Shown piece by piece: positions 7,890 through 13,637 of a DNA stretch of 14,037 nt (position 1 is its first letter; each line of letters opens with the position of its first letter). The position numbers and the translations under genes are program-made. Under the pieces are notes generated by a model that worked only from the letters and a program-made list of their open reading frames with translations, was not told the origin of the DNA and did not search any database. The stretch spans positions 1 to 14,037 of the forward strand of contig JAOUMI010000007.1 in NCBI GenBank assembly GCA_029881555.1, in the 5' to 3' direction. Source of the stretch: Candidatus Bathyarchaeota archaeon. Its GTDB lineage: Archaea; Thermoproteota; Bathyarchaeia; Bathyarchaeales; Bathyarchaeaceae.

Positions 7890-8344
7890 ATGTTTGAGGC
7901 AATAGTTGCAATCCTAGTTCTAATCAGGGGGTTAGCGCTTTTGGCTTTCTCCAGCGACAAGGCGGTTCATCACTCAATGAGTATTGCTTCAGCGTTGGGA
8001 GCCTCTCCGCTTATGATCGGGCTAGTTCTAGTTTCCTTAGGCACGGATTTACCAGAGGTCGTGGTAGACTTGACAGCGATTCGCAAGCAACAATACGAGC
8101 TTGCCATAGGAGACGTAATAGGAAGCTGTATTTTTGATGCTTGCGTTTCCATCAGGATCGGACCGTTAATCTTCCCAATCAAGGTGTCTGGGGATATTGC
8201 TGCGATCACGGGCTCATATGTGATAATAGTTTCTATCGTGGTGATACTAGCGCTTGCACTTAGAAAAAAGTTGACAGGATGTTGGGAGCCTTCTTTATCT
8301 TTCTATACCTGCTTTCATATTCAACGCTAAACGCTCTAACATGA
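7890..8344 (+). pseudogene. Half-length, frameshifted Na+/Ca2+ exchanger (CaCA family) remnant
   Basis: The open frame 7890-8330 encodes one alpha-repeat of a cation/calcium exchanger: a helix ending LLAFSSDKAV, then SPLMIGLVLVSLGTDLPEVV (the GTSxPE-type ion site), then LAIGDVIGSCIFDA (the GNxxGSN-type site with Asp for Asn) and two more membrane helices. At about 8276 the frame stops making sense (TGCWEPSLSFYTC...), while the next frame over, 8279-8344, reads MLGAFFIFLYLLSYSTL, the expected last helix. Restoring one base, for example an A in ACAAGG, would join them. Family members have two such repeats (about 300 residues); only one is here. An in-frame TAG lies just upstream of the ATG and no other repeat is recognisable nearby. 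The GD variant points to the second repeat, but that is not certain. Confidence 0.7.
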
Positions 8345-8623
8345 CCTATTCGGAACAGATCTCGGAAATGAGAGGTTAGTTCTATTCCTTGCACAATTTT
8401 GTTTATTGATGACAATAGTTTCAAACGTTCTTTACCCTTCTGAGGAATAGGTTTGTTAGAGAAGTTTGCCCGGAAAATGGGAAGAAAGAGAAGCGAAAAA
8501 AAACCTTTCTACGATGGGATAAGGGAAGCAGTTTGTCTCTTAGTTCCATTGGAACTCCCCACGCGCATCACGACTGAAGAAGACCATTCGAAGTTTCTGG
8601 TGTAAATTTGCTGTTCCGATACT
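8345..8623. other. Gene-poor stretch with possible degraded coding scraps
   Basis: No recognisable gene. Two weak open stretches are visible. Bases of about 8363-8452 read as a hydrophobic segment (LVLFLAQFCLLMTIVSNVLY) with no start codon in a good context. An ATG at 8477 opens 42 codons to a TAA at 8603-8605, beginning MGRKRSEKKPFYDGIREAV, with no recognised family and no clear ribosome site. Together with the broken exchanger this looks like decaying sequence. Confidence 0.35.
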
Positions 8624-8715
8624 TGGCGGGCCCGCGGGGATTTGAACCCCGGATCTCCGGCTTTCCACTATTCGAAATAGAAGGCCGACGCCTTATCCAA
8701 CTAGGCCACGGGCCC
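8624..8715 (-). tRNA. tRNA-Arg (anticodon TCT), intron-containing, CCA encoded
   Basis: Read on the minus strand from 8715: acceptor arm GGGCCCG pairs with CGGGCCC (plus-strand 8628-8634); D arm GCCT...AGGC; anticodon stem TCGGC/GCCGG; variable AGATC; T arm CGGGG-TTCAAAT-CCCCG; discriminator G followed by genomically encoded CCA (8624-8626). The anticodon is TCT at 8681-8679, reading AGA codons. The anticodon loop is 22 nt instead of 7. Removing 15 nt after position 37 leaves the normal loop CTTCTAA, so an intron at 37/38 is inferred. The mature tRNA would be 74 nt plus the CCA. Confidence 0.93.
8663..8677 (-). other. tRNA intron (15 nt, position 37/38)
   Basis: The insert TTTCGAATAGTGGAA sits at the canonical archaeal intron site one base 3' of the anticodon. 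The segment CTAT spanning the 5' junction can pair with ATAG inside the intron, forming a short helix of the kind used in bulge-helix-bulge splice sites. Exact boundaries could shift by a base or two because flanking bases repeat. Confidence 0.75.
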
Positions 8716-8779
8716 ATCTAAAGCCTCACCTCCAATAAAGGAGAGAAAGCTAATTCATCCCTGAGAACTTTTTGCTACA

Positions 8780-8821
8780 CCCCCTTATCTCTTTAACTAT
8801 GTACGCGCGCCAAGAAGGGGG
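8780..8821. other. GC-rich hairpin between tRNA-Arg and the HTH-PRTase gene
   Basis: CCCCCTT (8780-8786) and AAGGGGG (8815-8821) can pair as a 7-bp stem around a 28-base loop containing GCGCGC. It sits in an AT-rich intergenic region of about 280 bases with no ORF of note. It could be a structured RNA or part of a tRNA leader on the other strand. I see no match to a known RNA family. Confidence 0.3.
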
Positions 8822-8917
8822 GCTATAGAGGGGTCTAGAGCGAGAAAGAGAAAACAACAAAACACAACAAACCCACAACCAAACTAAACTGCTAAAAACC
8901 TTTACAAAAGTATACAC

Positions 8918-8930
8918 AAATTATAAATTG
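8918..8930 (+). promoter_or_regulatory. TATA-like box upstream of the HTH-PRTase gene
   Basis: AAATTATAAATTG about 70 bases before the chosen ATG at 8996. Initiation about 25 bases downstream would be near 8950. The match is good, but the surroundings are AT-rich. Confidence 0.45.
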
Positions 8931-8995
8931 CCTTAAAACAAATACAAAGACACCATTTAAGTTTGCCGTATTGTTGTAAAAAAGAGATGAAACAG

Positions 8996-9724
8996 ATGAG
9001 CACCCACGCAGAAGACCTAAAACTTCGACTAATGACCATCGAACTACTCCGAACCGCAAAAAAACGATACACCTACCGAGAACTATCCGCCAAAACCGGC
9101 CTACCCGTAACCGTTCTAAGCCGATACGCCAAAGGTCACGTATTACCAAACGCCGAAAGAGCCCGACAACTCTGGGGCACCCTAAAAAAACTCGTCGGCT
9201 TACAAACCGAACTAGGCAAGATGGTACAATTCAACAACCAAGGATACTTCAACAACACATGGATCATCGGCGACTTCAACATACTCAGACAAGCCGCACA
9301 CCACGCCCTCGCAGCCTTCGCGGGAAGACGTGTGACAAAAATCTTAACAGCCGCAGTAGACGGCATACCACTAGCAACCATGGTCGCAGACTCGCTAGGC
9401 GTCAATCTGATCATGGCAAAATGGAACAAAGAGGTGGGAGTTCCATCGTTTCTCGAGGAAACATACGTGCTTAGGGACTCCGGCGTAACCCGGACACTGT
9501 ACATGCCTAAGGATGCCTTGAAGAGGAGGGACAGCGTGCTCATCGTAGACGACATGATAAAGAGCGGAGAAACCCAAGCTGCCCTTGTTAACCTCGTTCG
9601 CAAGGCAAGAGCAGAAATTTCTGGAGTCTACTCTCTCATCGCTGTTGGAAACGAGTGGGAAAAGAAGTTAGACCTGCCAAAGGGATGTCTAGTCGAGGTC
9701 GTAACAAGAATTAAGCGAGCGTAG
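8996..9724 (+). CDS. HTH + phosphoribosyltransferase-domain regulator (GfcR / PyrE-like family)
   Basis: Probable transcription regulator of 242 residues that pairs an N-terminal helix-turn-helix (about 25-47, YTYRELSAKTGLPVTVLSRYAKG) with a type I phosphoribosyltransferase fold. The fold shows the PPi-loop region ILTAAVDGIPLATMVADSLG (about 116-135) and the PRPP-binding signature VLIVDDMIKSGET (181-193). Haloarchaeal GfcR, of this architecture, activates glucose catabolism genes; others are annotated as orotate PRTase-like. Whether this copy senses PRPP or a nucleotide is unknown. ATG 8996 is chosen because GAGATGA lies five bases upstream; in-frame ATG 8987 and TTG 8963 are alternatives. 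The last 14 bases overlap the convergent gene. Codon use changes sharply near 9415: Leu is CTA in 10 of 20 cases before and 1 of 11 after. Confidence 0.85.
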   Translation: MSTHAEDLKLRLMTIELLRTAKKRYTYRELSAKTGLPVTVLSRYAKGHVLPNAERARQLWGTLKKLVGLQTELGKMVQFNNQGYFNNTWIIGDFNILRQAAHHALAAFAGRRVTKILTAAVDGIPLATMVADSLGVNLIMAKWNKEVGVPSFLEETYVLRDSGVTRTLYMPKDALKRRDSVLIVDDMIKSGETQAALVNLVRKARAEISGVYSLIAVGNEWEKKLDLPKGCLVEVVTRIKRA

Positions 9725-10412
9725 CAACCGAACAAAACCCTCTAACTACGCACTGCTTACATCTTCCCTTTCTGCAGAAATCTTTGCCAAGCCTGAGCAA
9801 AGCAGTTTCAAAGTTTGTGAAGGTTTTGCCAACAACTTTATTTTTTCTCCAAAACTCTTTAAGCTCCCTCAAAGATCTTTCAGGGCTTTTCCCCCTTATC
9901 AGATCCAAATTTTTCGCCGCCAGAATAACCAGTGGAGTAGGTTTTGGGTCGGCTTTCTTCCACAGCTCTCTCAGTTCTCTAAGCAAAATGCTCACGGTCA
10001 CTTCTCCTATGCCCTTCCCCAAGTCCTTCAAGCTTTTTTCCAGATCAGAAGAGCTCAAAGCTTGCTCGTGAAGTAGGCTCAGGCTTCCCTCGTGTTTTGC
10101 GATCAGGTTGCTCATAACCTCTAAAAGCTTGTCGCTCGTTTTGAAGTCGTATCGAGCGTAGCCTCCTTCATCAAGTATCTCAACCAGACCATGCCACCCT
10201 GTTTTCAGAATCTTCTCTGGCGTTAGCACTCCGCGCCTCTCAAAGCACCGGTAAGTTCGTATCACTGAAGTTTCGCTTATGGGAGCGCCGAACAAAACCG
10301 AGGCCAGAAACCACTTAAAAATCTCGCCGTCATCATCTTTTCTCAGGTTAATTCCCAGAATCTCTGAATACCTTCGCCCGAGGTTCCTAGTCAACAGATT
10401 TGTAACTTCCAT
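9711..10412 (-). CDS. HhH-GPD / endonuclease III-like iron-sulfur protein
   Basis: A 233-residue relative of base-excision DNA glycosylases. It shows a helix-hairpin-helix at about 131-141 (LGKGIGEVTVS), a downstream acidic residue in KADPKPTP (Asp155) placed about where EndoIII has its catalytic Asp138, and four C-terminal cysteines at 213, 218, 221 and 227, which resemble the [4Fe-4S] loop of EndoIII/MutY although the first spacing is 4 instead of 6. The lysine that makes bifunctional EndoIII a lyase (GxGRKTA) is replaced (GIGEVTV), so any activity would be monofunctional or binding only. ATG 10412 has AGAGGAT about seven bases upstream and a TATA-like box (10444-10452) at a fitting distance. 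It is divergent from mtnA. The damaged-base substrate is unknown. Confidence 0.75.
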   Translation of the reverse strand: MEVTNLLTRNLGRRYSEILGINLRKDDDGEIFKWFLASVLFGAPISETSVIRTYRCFERRGVLTPEKILKTGWHGLVEILDEGGYARYDFKTSDKLLEVMSNLIAKHEGSLSLLHEQALSSSDLEKSLKDLGKGIGEVTVSILLRELRELWKKADPKPTPLVILAAKNLDLIRGKSPERSLRELKEFWRKNKVVGKTFTNFETALLRLGKDFCRKGRCKQCVVRGFCSVATLA

Positions 10413-10443
10413 GGGAATCCTCTTGTTATCATGTACTCAAGTC

Positions 10444-10452
10444 ATTATAAAA
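10444..10452 (-). promoter_or_regulatory. TATA-like box for the HhH-GPD gene
   Basis: The minus strand reads CTTTTATAAT here, about 35 bases before the ATG at 10412. A start about 25 bases downstream leaves a leader of around 12 bases that still holds the GAGG ribosome site. Confidence 0.45.
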
Positions 10453-10515
10453 GTTGAATACTATCTGGAACTTACAACAAAGTAAAAATCGATAAACAAA
10501 TAATATAGAAGATCA

Positions 10516-10521
10516 AAGGTG
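10516..10521 (+). promoter_or_regulatory. Ribosome binding site that sets the mtnA start
   Basis: AAGGTG six bases before ATG 10528. It overlaps the in-frame GTG at 10519, which makes that upstream codon an unlikely start. Confidence 0.55.
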
Positions 10522-10527
10522 GCGCCC

Positions 10528-11553
10528 ATGAGAACCATAGAGTGGAAAGACGGTACGGTTATCACGGTAGACCAGACAAAACTACCCGGCGAAATGTCAT
10601 TTCTGAAAATGAAGGATTGCCGTCAAGTGGCATCCGCTATCAAAAACATGAGGATACGGGGAGCCCCGCTCATAGGGGTAGCGGCTGCCTACGGCTTAGC
10701 TCTCACCGCCCACCATTCAAAAGCCGTAGAAAAAAGAGAGTTGATGAAGCGAATTGAACAATCAGCTGAGATTTTGAGGAAAACGAGGCCGACAGCCGCG
10801 AACCTTTTCTGGGCGGTGGATAGAGTTGTCAAAAGAGCGCTGGAAACCCTGGGAAGTGCAAAGACCGTGGCTAAAGCCATAGTCGACGAGGCTCAGAGGA
10901 TGGCGGATGAGGACGTCCAAGCTAACCGGAAGATCGGTGGACACGGAGCAAAACTGATTGACGATGGAGACACAGTTCTCACCCACTGCAACGCGGGAAG
11001 ACTAGCCACCGTGGATTACGGCACCGCGCTAGGAGTTGTACGGGCCGCGTGGGAACAAGGCAAGCAGATCAGAGTGATCGCCACCGAAACCAGACCCAAA
11101 CTCCAAGGTGCCAGGCTTACAGCATATGAGCTAAAAAGAGACGGAATTCAAGTCACGCTGATCACGGATGGTATGGTAGGGTATGTGATGTCCAAGCGGC
11201 TGGTAAACAAGGTTGTAGTGGGGGCTGATAGAATAGTTCAAGACGCTGTAGTGAACAAGATTGGAACGTACCCCATTGCTGTGCTAGCCCATGAACACGG
11301 AGTTCCGTTCTATGTCGCCGCTCCCACATCCACCTTCGATTTGACGCACTCCTCAAGGGACGTAATTGTTGAGGAGAGGAGCCCTGAAGAAGTCACGCAT
11401 TTTTGCTCCCAGAGAATTGCTCCTAGAGAAACAAAGGTTCTAAACCCGGCGTTCGACGTTACCCCGATGAAATACGTGACCGCCATCATCTGTGAAACTG
11501 GTGTCCTGTCCCCAACCGAACTCAAAGGACTTGCAACGTTTGAAAGAGCTTAA
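10528..11553 (+). CDS. mtnA: S-methyl-5-thioribose-1-phosphate isomerase (MtnA; aIF2B-like family)
   Basis: Isomerises 5-methylthioribose 1-phosphate to the ribulose form in methionine/5'-methylthioadenosine salvage; related archaeal members act on ribose 1,5-bisphosphate in AMP recycling. The 341 residues show the whole-family signature: RIRGAPLIGVAAAYG (42-56), TRPTAANLFWAVDRV (86-100), THCNAG with Cys154, ETRPKLQGARLTAYEL (187-202), VGADRI with Asp233, and NKIGTYPIAVLAH (243-255). Cys154 and Asp233 match the catalytic pair of the Bacillus enzyme, supporting MtnA rather than the eIF2B regulatory subunits. The full set of MTA-pathway genes is not in this window, so the exact substrate is inferred. 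An endA-like gene follows 46 bases downstream on the same strand. Confidence 0.92.
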   Translation: MRTIEWKDGTVITVDQTKLPGEMSFLKMKDCRQVASAIKNMRIRGAPLIGVAAAYGLALTAHHSKAVEKRELMKRIEQSAEILRKTRPTAANLFWAVDRVVKRALETLGSAKTVAKAIVDEAQRMADEDVQANRKIGGHGAKLIDDGDTVLTHCNAGRLATVDYGTALGVVRAAWEQGKQIRVIATETRPKLQGARLTAYELKRDGIQVTLITDGMVGYVMSKRLVNKVVVGADRIVQDAVVNKIGTYPIAVLAHEHGVPFYVAAPTSTFDLTHSSRDVIVEERSPEEVTHFCSQRIAPRETKVLNPAFDVTPMKYVTAIICETGVLSPTELKGLATFERA

Positions 11554-11586
11554 ATTTTAAGCGGGTGCATGACAGCGTAGGTGATT

Positions 11587-11592
11587 GGAGGT
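11587..11592 (+). promoter_or_regulatory. Strong ribosome binding site that sets the endA-like start
   Basis: GGAGGT, a perfect Shine-Dalgarno core, seven bases before TTG 11600. This favours TTG 11600 over the longer reading from TTG 11585, which would overlap the site itself. Confidence 0.65.
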
Positions 11593-11599
11593 TGCGGCT

Positions 11600-12166
11600 T
11601 TGAAGCAATCGAAGGGAAAGGCTGAGGCGGGTCACGAAGTCGAGTTAAAGATAAGGGCCTCGCTCGAAGAGAAAGGGGTTCTAGTCTCTTCACCAGAGGA
11701 CATCGAGGGACTTTCCTCAAGAGGCTACGGAATTTCTGAAAACGGGAAGCTGATGCTCGCTTTTTATGAGGCTTTGTTTCTGCTAGGCAAAGATATCCTC
11801 CGGGCAAAGGACGAAAAAACCGGGAAAGAGGTGAGCTTTCAAGACCTCCTTAAGCGTTTTCAAATGGTTGAAAAAGACGCTTGGGTCAAGTATCTAATTT
11901 ATCGAGATTTGAGGAGCCGGGGATACGTGGCTAGGGAGGGCTTCGGACTTGGAATAGACTTCCGTGTGTATGAAAGAGGGGAGTATGGTAAGGAAACCGC
12001 CAGGTACCTCATCTTTGGAATTCAGGAAGGTCAACCCATTTCGATGGAGGAGTTGGCACGAGCCCTTAGATATGTTCAAAGCCTGAAGAAGAGGCTGATA
12101 CTCGCTGTAATAAACAGGAGAGGAGAGGTTGTGTACTACTCCCTCTCACAGCTAACTTTAAAGTAG
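11600..12166 (+). CDS. endA: tRNA-splicing endonuclease family protein (EndA-like), catalytic His absent
   Basis: Homologue of the archaeal enzyme that cuts tRNA introns at bulge-helix-bulge sites. In 188 residues it has an N-terminal domain (1-90) and the catalytic-fold C-terminal domain (about 95-185): KYLIYRDLRSRGYVAREG, GIDFRVYERG with Tyr124, KKRLILAVIN with the conserved Lys (163/164), and VVYYSL. The Methanocaldococcus enzyme uses Tyr115, His125 and Lys156. Here the segment that should read KEHSxYLV is KETARYLI, so His is Thr133; the only histidine in the protein is at residue 12. Tyr and Lys are kept. It may be a partner subunit of an (alpha-beta)2 enzyme, or an altered enzyme. Size fits a single subunit of the four-unit class. 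It lies between mtnA and hisS, all on one strand. Confidence 0.88.
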   Translation: MKQSKGKAEAGHEVELKIRASLEEKGVLVSSPEDIEGLSSRGYGISENGKLMLAFYEALFLLGKDILRAKDEKTGKEVSFQDLLKRFQMVEKDAWVKYLIYRDLRSRGYVAREGFGLGIDFRVYERGEYGKETARYLIFGIQEGQPISMEELARALRYVQSLKKRLILAVINRRGEVVYYSLSQLTLK

Positions 12167-12257
12167 AAAACATGGAAAAGATTGTAGAAGAGTTAAAAGA
12201 CTAGCAATCGTCTGGATGGTGATTTGTCTGCTAGCGTTTGTCGCGAGAACCTTTGGT

Positions 12258-12264
12258 AGGTGAT
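12258..12264 (+). promoter_or_regulatory. Ribosome binding site that sets the hisS start
   Basis: AGGTGAT, complementary to the 16S 3' end, just before ATG 12268. It rules against the longer in-frame reading from TTG 12238. Confidence 0.6.
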
Positions 12265-12267
12265 GGA

Positions 12268-13566
12268 ATGCCGCAGTTTAGAACTCTCCGTGGAATGAGG
12301 GATTTTCTACCCAAAGATGCCAAGAAGATGAGGTATGTGGAAGTAGTTGCGAGAGACCTCGCTCGGCTCTACGGCTACGGGGAGATAATTACACCCGTCG
12401 TGGAACACTACGATATATTGGCGGCGAAATCCGGTGAAGAAATCCGTGAGCGCATGTACGCTTTCACAGATATGGGCGGTCGAAGAGTGGCTTTGCGCCC
12501 CGAGTTCACCGCTTCCATAGCCAGACTGGTTGCCACGAAAATGAGGCATGAGCCCAAGCCGATGAAACTGTTTTGCGCTGGAAGCCTCTACCGCTACGAT
12601 GAGCCGCAGCACGGGCGCTTCAGAGAGTTCTGGCAGGCCAACTACGAGCTCATAGGCTCCAGCAAACCTGAAGCCGACGCGGAGATCCTTACGCTCACCT
12701 ACGACTTGATAGAAAGACTGGGATTCCGCAACTACTGGGTTAAGATTGGACACGTGGGAATTCTGCGGGGAATCTTGGCTCAAGAGGGAATAGCAGAGGA
12801 ACAGCAGAACACGATCATGCAGTTGCTGGACAAAAAAAGGTTGGACGAAGCGTTAACCGTCACACGTGAGTCAGGTGCTTCGCAAAGCTGCGTAGCAACC
12901 TTGAAAAAGCTTCTTGAGACTAGGGGAAAAGATGTCTTTCAGGTTCTCAAAGAGACGAAACGTGTTGTTGAAGACTACGAGAGCGCTGTTGCTGCCGTGG
13001 AAAACCTGCGTGAAATCCTCGAATTGACGAGGGAGAGCGGCGTCAAGTTTGAGACATTGATAGAGGCGGGGTTTGCTCGAGGACTCGAATACTATACCGG
13101 GATGATTTTTGAGTCTTGCGTTCCCGAGTTTGAGATAGCGCTGGCAGGCGGAGGACGCTACGATAAGCTGATCGAACTCTTCGGTGGAGAACCAACTCCA
13201 GCGCTGGGAGTCGCCCAAGGAATAGATCGCCTAGTGCTCGCTATGAAGAAGCAGAAAGTTTCTCCAAAAGTTCCCGAGGAAAATAAAGTTATGATCATTC
13301 CGGTCGGCGAAGAATTGAAGACAAAAGCTTTTGAACTCTCACTAAAGTTGAGGAATACAAAGATACCTGCTGAGGTGGAGATGATGGGACGCACGGTTTC
13401 TAAAGCTTTGTCCGACGCTGACAGAAGGAGAGTAACGCATGCCGTTATTGTGGGTCCTGAGGAACTTAGGGAAGAAAGGGTGGTTCTGAGGGACATGAAA
13501 AAGAGGAAGCAGAGAGTCGTTGAAATCCAAAATCTTTCCAAGGAAATCTTGAGGGGCCCTAATTAG
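12268..13566 (+). CDS. hisS: Histidyl-tRNA synthetase
   Basis: Class II synthetase that charges tRNA-His. All 432 residues are here. Motif 1 region begins near 40 (ITPVVEHYDILAAKSGEE); motif 2 is at about 101-120 (LFCAGSLYRYDEPQHGRFRE); the histidine-binding HisA loop is ARGLEYYTG (270-278); motif 3 is at about 294-322 (GGGRYD... GVAQGIDRL); and the C-terminal anticodon-binding domain covers 340-430 (VMIIPVGEE..., GRTVSKALSDADRRRVTHAVIVG). Every catalytic motif is intact, and HisZ (the HisG partner) is excluded by the complete HisA loop and anticodon domain. ATG 12268 is chosen on its ribosome site. It begins about 100 bases after the endA-like stop, close enough for a shared transcript though a separate promoter is possible. 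Confidence 0.97.
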   Translation: MPQFRTLRGMRDFLPKDAKKMRYVEVVARDLARLYGYGEIITPVVEHYDILAAKSGEEIRERMYAFTDMGGRRVALRPEFTASIARLVATKMRHEPKPMKLFCAGSLYRYDEPQHGRFREFWQANYELIGSSKPEADAEILTLTYDLIERLGFRNYWVKIGHVGILRGILAQEGIAEEQQNTIMQLLDKKRLDEALTVTRESGASQSCVATLKKLLETRGKDVFQVLKETKRVVEDYESAVAAVENLREILELTRESGVKFETLIEAGFARGLEYYTGMIFESCVPEFEIALAGGGRYDKLIELFGGEPTPALGVAQGIDRLVLAMKKQKVSPKVPEENKVMIIPVGEELKTKAFELSLKLRNTKIPAEVEMMGRTVSKALSDADRRRVTHAVIVGPEELREERVVLRDMKKRKQRVVEIQNLSKEILRGPN

Positions 13567-13586
13567 ATCAAAGCAAAACGGTCACA

Positions 13587-13607
13587 CTTCTTCCTTCCTT
13601 TTCTCTT
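13587..13607 (+). terminator. Pyrimidine-rich terminator candidate after hisS
   Basis: An unbroken 21-base C/T tract, T-rich, starting about 20 bases after the hisS stop in the gap before the convergent membrane gene. This fits archaeal T-tract termination; no hairpin is needed or seen. Confidence 0.4.
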
Positions 13608-13637
13608 ACAATATATTCCCACATTATGGGCAGAACT

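Noticed and set aside
8406..8443. C/D-box-like pair (TTGATGA and CTGA) suggesting a guide sRNA
   Set aside because: The C box is imperfect, no internal C'/D' boxes are present and the spacing is too short for a dual-guide archaeal C/D RNA.
8853..8890. Repeated ACAACA/AACCCA units resembling iterons or a repeat array
   Set aside because: Low-complexity A/C-rich sequence without a constant unit length; it belongs to the broader A/C bias that runs into the next gene. No CRISPR-like repeat-spacer pattern.
9136..9603. Long minus-strand open frame opposite the HTH-PRTase gene
   Set aside because: No family resemblance; it is an open shadow produced by the strand bias of the real gene, which has clear PRPP-binding motifs.
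12172..12204. 10-codon mini-ORF (MEKIVEELKD) between the endA-like gene and hisS, a possible leader peptide
   Set aside because: No good ribosome site, no run of His codons and no terminator/antiterminator pair that would support attenuation.
12307..12783. 158-codon minus-strand frame opposite hisS
   Set aside because: Lies wholly inside the conserved catalytic core of hisS and shows no domain features.
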